A stretch of 31,086 nucleotides of DNA from Chara braunii (Eukaryota; Streptophyta; Charophyceae; Charales; Characeae). How positions within the stretch are numbered: the first letter of the stretch is position 1; each line of letters begins with the position of its first letter. This document shows positions 20,481-29,488 of this stretch, piece after piece. The stretch covers positions 2,815,545 through 2,846,630 of the forward strand of contig BFEA01000093.1 of NCBI GenBank assembly GCA_003427395.1, given 5' to 3'. The notes under the pieces were generated by a model. The model saw nothing but the letters and a program-made list of their open reading frames with translations. It had not been told where the DNA came from and did not search any database. The translations under genes and the position numbers were made by a program.

Positions 20481-22900
20481 ATCATGATGTATAGAGGAAC
20501 CTAAACGAAAATGACCCCGAATGTCGTCTCCTCTTCCCCGCGTCATTGTTCTCGTAGTTAGGCAATGTGGCGGACCCGCCAGGATGACGGTCTGTCGGGA
20601 TCAAGATGAAGGGATGAGGATGAGGGAGATGGAGATCGAGTTGGAAGGGACAGCGTAACTCCAACACAGACTCAACACGCACATACTCAAAATTGTGCAA
20701 ATGAAGACTGAGACTGAAACAAACCGCAACTGGGGTATACCCCCAGCGGACTGACTGGACTGACTTGACTGGACTTGAATGACCCGGTACTGACAGTGGT
20801 ATCAGGCCTGATTGGACTGGACTGAATGAGCACACGTCCTGTGGGGTCAGACCACAGTCTGGTCCCACATGCCGAATAGACAAAATAGTCAAATAACCCT
20901 GACTCTAGGTAAGGTAACTAGAGACACGTTGCACGATCCTCATACCTGTAGTAGATCGCAAAAACCATAAATACGCTTCCGCAAAACCAGCGAAACTTTG
21001 CAACAATAAAGATGAAAAATCTAAGATGCGGAGCAAACTCCATGCAGAGTCCATGCGATGCAGCCTATGCTACATAATGTAAGAGAAAAAACAAATGTTT
21101 GATATACACATCCTAACTAAGAACAAAAAATGAAATGTAGCAGGGTACAAATTTAAAGTCTTAGAGACAATTGCCTTAGTGTTGAAAGGAAAATGTAATA
21201 ATATGTCACAAAATAATGTCGTGTCGCTGAACCACTACGAGTGAGATGGTCTCAGAGGAATGCAGCCTAAGAATAGAAACACCTAAGGGCATTCACACAC
21301 GAAGATGGGATATGTCATCAGACTCAGGGCGAGGGAATGGTAGTGAAACAAAACCAATGACCCTAACAGATAGACCATTAAGGTGGGTAATGGTCGAAAA
21401 AAGGATAACACCATGCATGGTCGACCATGAGAGGGGAGTCTGAGATAGGGTGTGGATATGCCTAATTGAAGACGTGTAGTGACTGACACTAGGGTGATGA
21501 GGGTAGTGGGTGAGAGAAACATGCACACAACTCACCGATTAGGGAGGAAGTCAGATCTTGGAGCAGGGAAACCAAAATAACGCTATGGTCCCAATGCCCA
21601 TGCGATACAAAGGGAGAGTCAAACTCAGGGAAAACCAACTAGGTGAGAATCATCATGAGACACATACAAAAGAATGGCACAAGGTAGGGTGGTGGCGTGA
21701 AGCAATCGCGTCCAAAGTAGTTGAAGCTGATGAAGTAGCTGAAGTCGAGAAGGTGGTTGAAGTGGTTAAGGTGGTCGATGACGTCGATGAAATATGAGTC
21801 GAGTCGATGTTGAAGCAGAGCCGTAAAACGTTGATATCATGAACAAGCTGATGATTAAGGATATGATAGTGTGAGTTAGTGAGAGGGGATAGGTAAGTGA
21901 TGAGAGTGTCAGACGCCGAGGGCGTCGACGAGTGCGCAATGGACACCCGGAGGCATCCATCTGCTGCTGAAGAACGACCTCAGAGTGAGCGGCCCCCTAC
22001 CGGTACCGATTCCAAATTTCCAATATGCCTCGGTAGCTCCCCTCCCCTCCCAGGACCAGGGGAACGGCCACGAGTGCCACCAATGGCCACAGGGGCATGC
22101 AGGAAACTTCAGAGGCCCCAGGGGCACAACAAGGAAAGTCGGCCGTTGGAGAGGCATATACCGGAGCAACATTTTGAAAGGTATTCCGCAAGCCATGCCT
22201 GCCTGGTCCCGATGAATTGCCGCCCCCAGCAAATTCACCACCCTTCCAACTATCGTCAGAACGAACTACGAGGAAATTGACTGGGGGTATAAAACACATC
22301 GGTGTCGGGCTGCCAACAGGTAGCACTTTTCCAAATGTATCCGAGTGCGATGACGGCAGGACCTGAATGCATCTGCCTGCTGCGATGTCCAGAGCTGAGT
22401 CGAAAGAATCCTTCCGTGAGTACGCCTTGGTGGTACAACCTTGAACTGTTGAAATATTGGGCCTGGGTCCACTACAAACACTCTACACGAAATTGGACCC
22501 TTCTCGGACCAAGTGCATTCGGACCAGTCCAATGTTTTGAATGTACGGAGTCCAGAAGAGCATTCAGATGCATGTGTTCTTTTTGTTGTCTGGTGCAGCG
22601 AATTGGGCCTGGTCAGCTCGACGATATAATAATATCTCAAGGAGCAAAGTCATGTAGCAAAGACGATTGGATGAAGCGTCAGAATGTGGACGTGTTCTAC
22701 CCAGAGATGCAAGAACCCAGAGATGCAAGAAAGTAGAACACGAACAGGCGTCGAATCCAATCCTCTCTTTCCTTGCTAGTGGGACCTCGCCCAAGGCCGT
22801 CGCGCTTTTTGATATGACTGAAAAAACAAAAGGACCGCGGACGGACAAAAGACGATGCCAGCCACGGAAAGACGGAAGATCACGGATACCGTTGTCCGTC
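20481..22900. other. GC-richer region without a recognisable gene
   Basis: Base composition changes sharply here from AT-rich to roughly balanced. Open frames up to 144 codons exist on both strands (for example 20892-20482 on -, 21897-22280 and 22302-22736 on +). They overlap each other, and I recognise no domain, catalytic motif or transmembrane pattern. GACTGGACT words cluster at 20750-20825 and AAGGTGGTTGAAGTGGT words at 21720-21790. These could be exons of an unknown gene, but I cannot support any. Confidence 0.4.
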
Positions 22901-22924
22901 TGTCTGTCTGGTGCCGCGTGGAGC

Positions 22925-22978
22925 CACGTGGGCACGTGAACTTCTGGACACGTGGAACGCCAGCAGGTCAGCCACGTA
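22925..22978. promoter_or_regulatory. cluster of G-box (CACGTG) palindromes
   Basis: CACGTG occurs at 22925-22930, 22933-22938 and 22949-22954, and CCACGT again near 22972. CACGTG is the core bound by plant bZIP and bHLH factors. No start site or gene is recognised next to it, so a regulatory role is inferred only from motif density. Confidence 0.4.
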
Positions 22979-23154
22979 AGCATCTGTTAATGACAGGTCA
23001 TCACGACGGCATGGTGAAAGAGGAGACGAGGCTGACAACCGTCAAGCCAGAGGTGGACTCGAACCACTGACACAAGGATTAGATAAAGACGTCAACACGA
23101 TGACGGGCGGCAATCGCAGACGAGAGGTTGGGGTGCTTCGGCTTCTTCATCCTC

Positions 23155-23280
23155 GTGGTTTCCATCTGCCTACTCTCCTCCTCCTATTTCTCCTCCTCGT
23201 GTGTCTCCTTCTTCTTCTTCCTCCTCCTCCTCCTCCTCTTCTCCTCTCCTCTTCTCCTCCTGCTCTCTTTCTTCAAGTGG
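23155..23280. repeat. polypyrimidine CTC/CTT tract
   Basis: A long run of TCC, TCT and TTC trinucleotides. The open frames through it are leucine/serine-rich low complexity on every phase and are not considered genes. Confidence 0.85.
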
Positions 23281-23583
23281 ATGAGAATGAGGCTGGAAGA
23301 TGGAGGGTGCTTGGGGGTCTTTCTTCATCTTCTCCTTCCTCTTTTGCCCTCCTTGTCATTCTTCGTTGTTGTCTTTTTTCTTCATGTTGTTCTACTTCTC
23401 TGCATCAGGCTTCTGAACCAGAAGCAGGAAGAATCATTTAAAAAAGAGGAAGAATCATGAAAAAAAGAGGAAGGATCAGGAGGGATCATCAGGAGGAGGA
23501 CTTAGGAAGAATAAGGAAGATTCAGGAAGAAAACGAATATCGAATTGCAAGGTCAAATGCAACAACATGAGATTGCGTCCAAA

Positions 23584-23640
23584 CGAAACAAAAACCGAAA
23601 CAAAAACCGAAACAAAAACCGAAACAAAAACGAAACAAAA
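23584..23640. repeat. 12 bp tandem repeat (GAAACAAAAACC)n
   Basis: About four consecutive copies of GAAACAAAAACC, followed by a shortened unit. Frames read KNRNKNRN on + and FRFLFRFL on -. Confidence 0.9.
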
Positions 23641-23764
23641 AAAGCAGTAAAGACGACACTGCACGAAGCTCCTGCATGTCCAAACTGGAAAGGACGCGTT
23701 CTGGCTGGTAGCGCACGGGGCTGCTCAGGGGGCTCGGCCATCTGATCACCGAGCTGGTCGTGCG

Positions 23765-24010
23765 GCTTCCACTTTAAGCGAAGAAGAAGAAAACGAAGAA
23801 GCGAAGAAGAAGAAAACGAAGAAGAGAAGAAGACCAAGAAGACGAAGAAGAAGAAACCGAAGAAGAAGAAACCGAAGAAGAGAAGACGACGACGAAGAAG
23901 AGAAGAAGACGAAGAAGAAATAGCAATGGCCAACTCTTGCTCTTGAACACGAAATAAACTGTTAGAAACTTTCACATTCCACGTGTTCTTTGATCTAAGA
24001 ACGCGCATGC

Positions 24011-24058
<48 letters not shown>

Positions 24059-24780
24059 AGAAGAAGAAGAAGAAGAAGAAGAAGAACAGAGATAAACAGA
24101 GAGGCCATAAACTGTCTTTCGTGCACGCTAGCTGCAGCAGCAGCAGCAGCAGACGAAGAATAAGAAGAAGAGGGAGAAGAAGAGGAAGAAGAATAGTGAT
24201 AAACAGAGGCCATAAACTGTCTTTCGTGCACGTTTCGGTATATGTATTCTGTGTACAACAACCTCATGGATTGTGCTCAGAGAGACACGCTCATTGCCCT
24301 GAGAGCGCGTTTCGCCAACTCTTGCTCTGGAACACGAACTGGACTGATAAAGACTTTTTCACATTCCACGTGTTCTCTGAAGTTCAACTCTCATGGCAAC
24401 CGGATGCACGGTAGGACCATCTGCGCTAAGGATGTCATCCTCAGGGGGGTTTCCAGGTTCCAAGCCTCGCGGCTTGCCCCCTCTCAATCCGTCACTGATG
24501 TTGCAGGCCGATGTAGGAGGCCGATGCGGCCATGCCCAAGAATAAGAAGGACAAGAAAAAAAAAAAAAAAAAAAAAGAAGGACAAGAAGAAGAATCGTGG
24601 TAAAGCAGTGCCCATAGACTGCTTCTCGCACGTGCTTCAACAGACAATCATTACATCTCCGCATGCACGTAGTTCTCAGTCGAAAGAAGAAGAAGAAGAA
24701 GAAGAAGGAGGAGGAGGAGGAGGAGGAGGAGGGAGGAGGAGGAGGAGGAAGAGGAGGAGAGGACGAAGAAGAAGATCAAG
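23765..24780. repeat. GAA/GAG and CAG tracts alternating with a recurring ~35 nt module
   Basis: GAAGAAGAAA tracts at 23783-23920, 24050-24090, 24155-24195 and 24540-24590, and GAGGAG at 24685-24770, alternate with short unique-looking modules that themselves recur. The module GATAAACAGAGGCCATAAAC plus TGTCTTTCGTGCACG is at about 24090 and 24196, with a diverged copy near 24600. Another module, CCAACTCTTGCTCT.GAACACGAA plus CACATTCCACGTGTTCT, is at 23929 and 24314. The reading frames crossing this (up to 191 codons) are low complexity and are not annotated. Confidence 0.8.
24013..24054. repeat. (CAG)14 trinucleotide repeat
   Basis: Fourteen uninterrupted CAG units, followed directly by AAG units. 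A second shorter CAG run lies at about 24134-24152. Confidence 0.97.
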
Positions 24781-25190
24781 AGTAAAAAGCGCTCGCTATG
24801 TATATATCCATTTCTGATACAAGTTGGACGCTTGTCACGTGTTCCTGCAGGAGGCGGAGATCGGTTCGATCACCATCTGAAGATGGCTATGGCGCCGCCG
24901 GCTATGGCAGTCGCAAGAGATCTGCACGGAGAAGAGCACATGGCGCTCCCATGTAGTAATTCCATCTTGGGAAATGCGGAGTAAAGCCGGGGCCATTTCA
25001 TGTTCATGTTTGGTGTCTCTCACACAATACGCTCATCCAGTTTATGATTTCGACGATCGTGACAAAAAAGGGCCAATGCCAATGACATGGCATTTGGACA
25101 CAGAGCCATGTCGGCTATGGTAGCCCGACACAGCTGCAGGCTCCAGCAGCAGCTGGTCTCTGTTGCTACCGCGGCATTCATCGAGCGAGT

Positions 25191-26036
25191 GTGGTTGGCT
25201 GCTGCTGCCCCTCTGCCGTAAGAAGAAGAAGGAAAAAAAAGCGCGAGATGGCTGCCACGTGTCGGACGCCCGCTGCATCTGATGTCTGTGGCGGACGGAT
25301 ACCAGTTAATCGGGAGTCTGGACAGCGATCGGGATCGCGTCAGGAAGGTTGTACGTTCACGGGATGTGTGCCGGGATCGCGTCCTCGTTGCGGCCGTCAA
25401 GAAGAAGGAGACTGGAGACGGGGAGCAATCGGGATCGCGTCGTCAGAGAAACCATCCCGGCAGAGACGCACGGTGATGACCCCTGCCGCAAGAATCACGG
25501 CACATTGTCGTCGCTGCTTCGCCCAACGGGAGCTGGATGTCAGCCGTCGCAGGAGGGCGACCCGGATCTCTTCGGTGTCCCGACCGGGACTGGAGGAAAA
25601 CGATCGCGACCTTATCCACAACCTTATCCATACCGTAATTAGCGGTCCACGTCGGGACGGAAGAAGATCTCTGACACGTGATGAGACAGTCACGCACCGC
25701 CACCTCCATTCCGTTTGCCATGAGAGGGAGAACGAGAGGGTTGGGATGGGTAGGAGCAGTCTGTGCTACGGCCTCAGGGAGGGAGAGAGACAGAGGGTTG
25801 TGGAAAAGAGCACAGAGACAAGGCAAATTCTGCGAGCATTGCCCTCATCGCCCTCAACGCCCTCAACGCCCTCAACGCCCTCATCGCCCACATCGCCCAC
25901 ATCGCCCATGACTGGCGGTAATGACAATACAATCGAGTACGTCGGTTCCAAGCAGCGCCAGCAGCTGGTTAGCTCTTTCTTGCTGCTCCTTCCCGTCGCT
26001 TGCTTGTCCTCCCTTGATTCTCCTCCTTTCTCTTAG
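25191..26036 (+). CDS. hypothetical ORF, 281 codons (doubtful)
   Basis: This is the longest uninterrupted reading frame in the window outside the gap. The predicted product is arginine-rich at the start, then Ser/Thr/Pro-rich, with PSTPSTPSTPSSPTSPTSP encoded by a 9 bp tandem repeat (25841-25908), then a hydrophobic leucine stretch and a stop. I recognise no domain, and overlapping frames on the other strand (up to 127 codons) are as plausible. The sequence has three copies of ATCGGGATCGCGTC-like words (near 25327, 25373 and 25428). It may be an open frame by chance in GC-rich DNA. No splice-site or promoter evidence ties it to a gene. Confidence 0.15.
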   Translation: MVGCCCPSAVRRRRKKKREMAATCRTPAASDVCGGRIPVNRESGQRSGSRQEGCTFTGCVPGSRPRCGRQEEGDWRRGAIGIASSEKPSRQRRTVMTPAARITAHCRRCFAQRELDVSRRRRATRISSVSRPGLEENDRDLIHNLIHTVISGPRRDGRRSLTRDETVTHRHLHSVCHERENERVGMGRSSLCYGLREGERQRVVEKSTETRQILRALPSSPSTPSTPSTPSSPTSPTSPMTGGNDNTIEYVGSKQRQQLVSSFLLLLPVACLSSLDSPPFS

Positions 26037-26177
26037 CTACTTCCCTGCACTATACTATCGGTGTGGGTTTGTGAGGGAAGAACAACTCCACAACGAAGAG
26101 GAAGATTCGAACAAGAAAAGGTTTTCGTGTGTATATGCATGCTTGCTCGGTGTTTTCTCTGTATGTTCTACATTGGG

Positions 26178-26245
26178 CACACACACACACACACACACGC
26201 ACACACGCACACGCACACGCACACGCACACGCACACGCACACACT
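26178..26245. repeat. (CA)n / (CGCACA)n microsatellite
   Basis: A CA dinucleotide run passing into hexamer GCACAC units. Confidence 0.95.
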
Positions 26246-26267
26246 AAAGGAAAAAAAGGAAAAAGAA

Positions 26268-26639
26268 GCTGGGGCATGCATGCAGCATGCAGTTGTGGTA
26301 ATGGAATCGACGTACAGTCATGCTTGTCTTGGTGGAGTTGTGTATAACAAACATGACCACACACACACAAAAAAAAAAAAAGAAAAAAAAGAAGAAAAAA
26401 AAAAAGAAAAAGAAGCTGGGCATGCATGCAGCATGCAGTTGTGGTGATGGAATCGACGTACAGTCATGCTTGTCTTGGTGGAGTTGTGTATAACAAACAT
26501 GACCACACACACAAAAAAAAAAAGAAAAAAAAAAGAAAAAAGAAGAAGCTGGGCATGCATGCAGCATGCAGTTGTGGTGATGGAATCGACGTACAGTCAT
26601 GCTTGTCTTGGTGGAGTTGTGTATAACACACACACACAT

Positions 26640-26688
<49 letters not shown>

Positions 26689-26757
26689 GACACATACAAA
26701 ATTAAAGCCGGGCATGCATGCAGCAAACCGTCGAGGTGATGGAGTAGACGTGAGAAT
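26268..26757. repeat. ~145 bp compound satellite, three copies plus a partial fourth
   Basis: Units start GCTGGGCATGCATGCAGCAT at 26268, 26415 and 26548. A truncated, diverged fourth (GCCGGGCATGCATGCAGCAA) starts at 26707. Each full unit carries GTGGT.ATGGAATCGACGTA, CAGTCATGCTTGTCTTGGTG and GAGTTGTGTATAACA..CA, then a CA or A/G tract of variable length. The unique-looking part is almost invariant between copies while the A/G and CA tails differ, giving periods of 147, 133 and 159. Protein frames across it repeat CMQHAVVVMESTYSHACLGG and are artefacts of the repeat. Confidence 0.92.
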
Positions 26758-27151
26758 GGACGGCATACTCACACCAGGACTTTTTTTCAGCTTATCTGTG
26801 GACGTGATTGCAGTCAGGTGCATGCAGCGCGCGTCCTCGGCCATAGCCCGCATGCTGCTCTCTGAATTCCCGAACGCTTCTTCTTCTTTTTTTTTTTTTT
26901 TTTTTTTTATCATTCTGCTGCTGAGCCAGGGGGTGGTGAAGCCGATTGTCGTGATTCTGCTGCTGCTGCTGCTGACGTGGCATCAGATCGCCGGAGGAAT
27001 GATACAGCTCCTCCCGCTTTTCTGATGGAATTGTACTCAGCAGATGCTGACGTGGCAGATGGCCCGTCAGTGGATATATAGGGGTAAAGGTAACAACCCC
27101 CACGACGACAAGTGGGTCAGATGTAGCTGAACTGGCAGGAGATGCACGGGG

Positions 27152-27436
27152 TACCGTCTTTTCCCCGAACATAACGCCCATGCGTCGTATTCGAGTTTTC
27201 AAACGATTTGGGAAAAAAATCGAATTGAACGCACATGTGTTGTACGCGAGAATAAGGGCTGTTCGAATAGAACATACAGGCCTTGTATTCGAATAGAAAG
27301 CAACCTATACCTTGTATTCGTTTACAACGCATAGGTGGTTCGAATAGAACATACAGGCCTTNTATTCGAATAGAAAGCAACCTATACCTTGTATTCGTTT
27401 ACAACGCATAGGTGTTATGTTCGGGGGTAGACGGTA
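27152..27436. mobile_element. MITE-like element with terminal inverted repeats
   Basis: The left end TACCGTCTT..CCCCGAACATAAC..CC.ATGCGT (27152-27185) is the inverted complement, with one indel and few mismatches, of the right end (27404-27436, ...GTTATGTTCGGGGGTAGACGGTA). The element is about 285 bp with no coding capacity. Its interior holds a 77 bp direct duplication. The same left-end sequence, CTACCATCTTCCCCCGAACA, reappears at about 30007, so this is a family. I could not identify a convincing target duplication or assign a superfamily. Confidence 0.75.
27261..27414. repeat. 77 bp x 2 tandem repeat inside the MITE
   Basis: Units 27261-27337 and 27338-27414 are identical apart from one N at 27362. 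Each contains GTTCGAATAGAACATACAGG, CTTGTATTCGAATAGAAAGC and GTATTCGTTTACAACGCATAGG. Perfect identity means a recent duplication or an assembly duplication. Confidence 0.95.
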
Positions 27437-27489
27437 GTCATCAAACTTCGCTAAAGGTGTTGTTTCTGTTCATTCCAAGCATTCACAGA

Positions 27490-27516
27490 TCGTCGTCCTC
27501 CTCCTCCTCTTCCTCC

Positions 27517-27548
<32 letters not shown>

Positions 27549-27790
27549 CTCCTTTTCCTCCTCCTCCTCTTCCTCCTCCTTCTCTTCCTCCTCTTCCTCC
27601 TCCTTCTCTTCCTCCTTCTCTTCCTCCTTCTCTTCCTCCTCGTACTCTCCTCCCGGCCCCGTCATCTGTAATTTTTTAACAATCCTCTTCCTCCCTTCTC
27701 CGCTTCCTCCTCCTCCTCCTCCTCCTCCTCCTCTTCCATCCCTCCCTCCTTGTCCTCCGCCCTCGTCTCCGCCTCCTTCTCCCCCTCCAC
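27490..27790. repeat. CCT/TCC polypyrimidine tract
   Basis: A nearly continuous run of TCC, TCT and CTC trinucleotides, broken by about 50 unique bases at 27645-27690. The frames through it are poly-Ser/Pro (+) or poly-Glu (-) and are not genes. Confidence 0.9.
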
Positions 27791-27819
27791 CTTTTCGTCC
27801 AAAAAAAAAGGAAACAGCT

Positions 27820-27917
27820 GCCACGTGGCGAATCGCTTAAGCAAACACTTGCCACGTAGCACACGTGCAAAAGTTGTCGATTGGCTTTCTGGCCTCTCGC
27901 TCGAGCTGCCACGTGGC
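27820..27917. promoter_or_regulatory. G-box array upstream of the HAT gene
   Basis: The 10 bp palindrome GCCACGTGGC occurs twice (27820-27829 and 27908-27917), with GCCACGTAGC (27851-27860) and CACGTG (27862-27867) between them. In plants this perfect G-box is a classic light- and ABA-responsive element bound by bZIP/bHLH factors. It lies 460-560 bp upstream of the first recognised HAT exon, so it could be that gene's promoter. The transcription start and first exon are not seen, and the wider region is rich in the same motif. Confidence 0.45.
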
Positions 27918-28376
27918 AAATTGTGTAGGTAACCAGTTGCTGACAAAAGAAAAGAAAAAAAAAGGAAAAAAAAATAAAATTGCGCAAAGGACCCCCGGTA
28001 CCCCGAGAGGGTGGCCGGGCGGATTTGTCTGCCCGGTGGTGCGCCCGGACAAACAGTCTAGTTCTTTTTTTTTTTTTTTTTTTGTGGGGGGGGGGAACCT
28101 AGTTCAATGTTATGTTATACAGGGAAAAAGAAAGGCGAATTTTAAGCCTCGTTTAATCTTTGTCCTTGCGAAGATAGCTTGAGATTGTCTTCCCTTCACG
28201 ACTCTCTGGTGATGTGCGTTTGCATGCATGCTTGCTTGCTTTTTTTTTTTTTTTTTTGGCTGATTGCCACGGATTGGTACTTTTTCAAGTTTCAAACTTT
28301 TTTCTTTTTCTGTTTTCCTTTTTTTTTTTGTTTTTGGTCGTCTTTGGTGGTGTTGCATGGGTGTGGTTGGTCACAG
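27918..28376. other. 5' flank or intron of the HAT gene
   Basis: T-rich tracts (28059-28083, 28238-28257, 28319-28329) and no clear coding frame. The pyrimidine-rich run ending ...GGTCACAG at 28376 looks like a 3' splice site. Any upstream exon with the start codon is not recognisable. Confidence 0.4.
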
Positions 28377-28634
28377 GAATTGGTGCGTGTGGAGGAATCG
28401 GGATCGAGATCGGGATTGAGATCGGGATCGAGATCGGGATCGTCTCGTACCTCATCCACTGGAGTCGAACGGGCACGACGACGGCTGATGCAGATCGTAA
28501 GGGAAAATCCCCAAAACGGAAAGGCTTGGTTTGACTGGGCGATGCTGGAGCAGCGGCAGGGAAATCACGACAAAGCTCGGTCTCTGTTCGCCCAAGGAGC
28601 ATCTGCGGACCCCTTTTCCGTGCAAAACTGGCAG
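28377..28634 (+). CDS. HAT-repeat protein, exon (Mbb1/HCF107-like), partial
   Basis: This exon encodes 86 residues in one frame, from a likely acceptor (GGTCACAG before 28377) to a donor (CAG/GTTAAC at 28634/28635), phase 0 at both ends. Residues 8-24 are a Ser-Arg-Gly stretch from a 12 bp tandem repeat. Residues 31-86 are half-a-TPR (HAT) repeats: ERARRRLMQIVRENP, then KAWFDWAMLEQRQGNHDKAR, then SLFAQGASADPFSVQNWQ. The W-x-x-WA-x-LE...G....AR.LF...A pattern is the HAT signature. The wording is closest to Mbb1/HCF107 proteins, which bind and stabilise chloroplast psbB/psbH transcripts. Other HAT proteins (Clf1/CRNKL1, Prp6-type) fit less well. The start codon lies upstream and is not seen. 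Confidence 0.75.
28397..28442. repeat. 12 bp tandem repeat inside the coding exon
   Basis: ATCGGGATCGAG occurs about 3.8 times in frame, encoding S-G-S-R / S-G-L-R units just before the HAT repeats. Being a multiple of three, it can expand or contract without shifting frame. Confidence 0.9.
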
Positions 28635-28923
28635 GTTAACTTCTTTCTTTCTTTCTTTCTTCCTTCCGTTTTTTCGTTTTTTGTTTTGTTTTTTGAAAAA
28701 ATTCGACCATTTGTCGACTTACGTGTGTCATCCTTGAAAGCGCAGGGGCAATTTTTCTAATTACCCTTCTTCTTTGTATCGTCTTCCAATGTTAACGAAT
28801 GCGGCAAACGACTGGCAGGTACACTTTTTTTTTTTTTTTTCGTTTCTTTTTAATGTTCTTGAAGCGCGTATGGCTATGGCAGATAAACTAGACATCTATT
28901 GTTTGCTACTACCGTTAGTAGAG

Positions 28924-29061
28924 TGTCCAGAGATTTAGATTGATCAGCACCATAGCCCAGCAGGGAGTGGCACTACAGCCTGGAGGAGAGAGAAGAAGAA
29001 GACATCTGTCCAGAGATTTCGATTGATCAGCACCATAGCCGAGCAGGGAGTGACACTACAG
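28924..29061. repeat. 83 bp tandem duplication in the intron
   Basis: TGTCCAGAGATTT.GATTGATCAGCACCATAGCC.AGCAGGGAGTG.CACTACAG is at 28924-28978 and 29007-29061 with three substitutions. The divergence shows that both copies are real, unlike the adapter just after. Confidence 0.9.
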
Positions 29062-29069
29062 AGAGAAGG

Positions 29070-29105
29070 CTGTCTCTTATACACATCTAGATGTGTATAA
29101 GAGAC

Positions 29106-29107
<2 letters not shown>
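29070..29107. other. Nextera/Tn5 mate-pair junction adapter (assembly artefact)
   Basis: A second exact copy of the 38-nt junction: mosaic end plus its reverse complement. It is wedged between the 83 bp duplication and the (GA)n tract, a place where assemblers commonly fail. Confidence 0.97.

Positions 29108-29174
<67 letters not shown>
29108..29174. repeat. (GA)n microsatellite
   Basis: About 33 GA units immediately following the adapter. Confidence 0.97.
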
Positions 29175-29175
<1 letters not shown>

Positions 29176-29473
29176 AGTTTCAGCGCTTTTGAATTCCACT
29201 CTATAGACTATCATCTTCCCCTCACCACAATGCACCCTAATCATGAATGTATACAAGCAAGATTTCTGATTTGTGTCTTACTCTCTTTTCTTTCGTGTTT
29301 TTTTTTTTTTGTGTGTGTGTGTGTGTTTTTGTGTCTGCCCTGGGAGGGGGAGCGGGCCGGGTGGGGGTTGGGAGGGTGCACATGTGTGTTTGGCCAAAGG
29401 CTGGCCACAACACTTGGGCATTGGCATCGAGGGTGATGTAGAGAACTGTGTAGTCCTCTTTTGCTCCGAGGAG

Positions 29474-29488
29474 TGGGCTGTGTTCGAA
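29474..29488 (+). pseudogene. 15 nt echo of the downstream HAT exon start
   Basis: TGGGCTGTGTTCGAA is identical to positions 29810-29824 in the next exon (W-A-V-F-E). It is preceded by GAG rather than a splice acceptor and followed by CCCAGC and a poly(T), so it cannot be spliced in the same way. It may be the remnant of a duplicated HAT exon or a local copying error. Confidence 0.4.

Noticed and set aside
23030-23075. tRNA-like T arm on the - strand (GTGGTTCGAGTCCAC)
   Set aside because: The T arm and loop look good, but no matching acceptor strand, D arm or anticodon arm is found at tRNA distances.
23983-24817. ORFs of 143 and 191 codons with poly-Gln, poly-Lys, Glu and Gly runs
   Set aside because: They are translations of CAG, AAG and GAG tracts, with equally long low-complexity frames on the other strand. 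No domain is seen.
26050-26913. Repeated ORFs with HTHTHT, CVCVCV and CMQHAVVVMESTYSHACLGG
   Set aside because: They are frames through the ~145 bp satellite and CA repeats, which keep open because the unit repeats; not genes.
27412-27840. Poly-Ser/Pro ORF (142 codons) and poly-Glu ORF on the other strand
   Set aside because: They come from a CCT/TCC tract; any phase is open and no conserved flanking sequence is present.
28741-28818. Possible small extra HAT exon ending NDWQ at a GT donor
   Set aside because: The upstream residues do not fit a HAT repeat, and splicing the two main exons directly already gives the exact 34-residue period.
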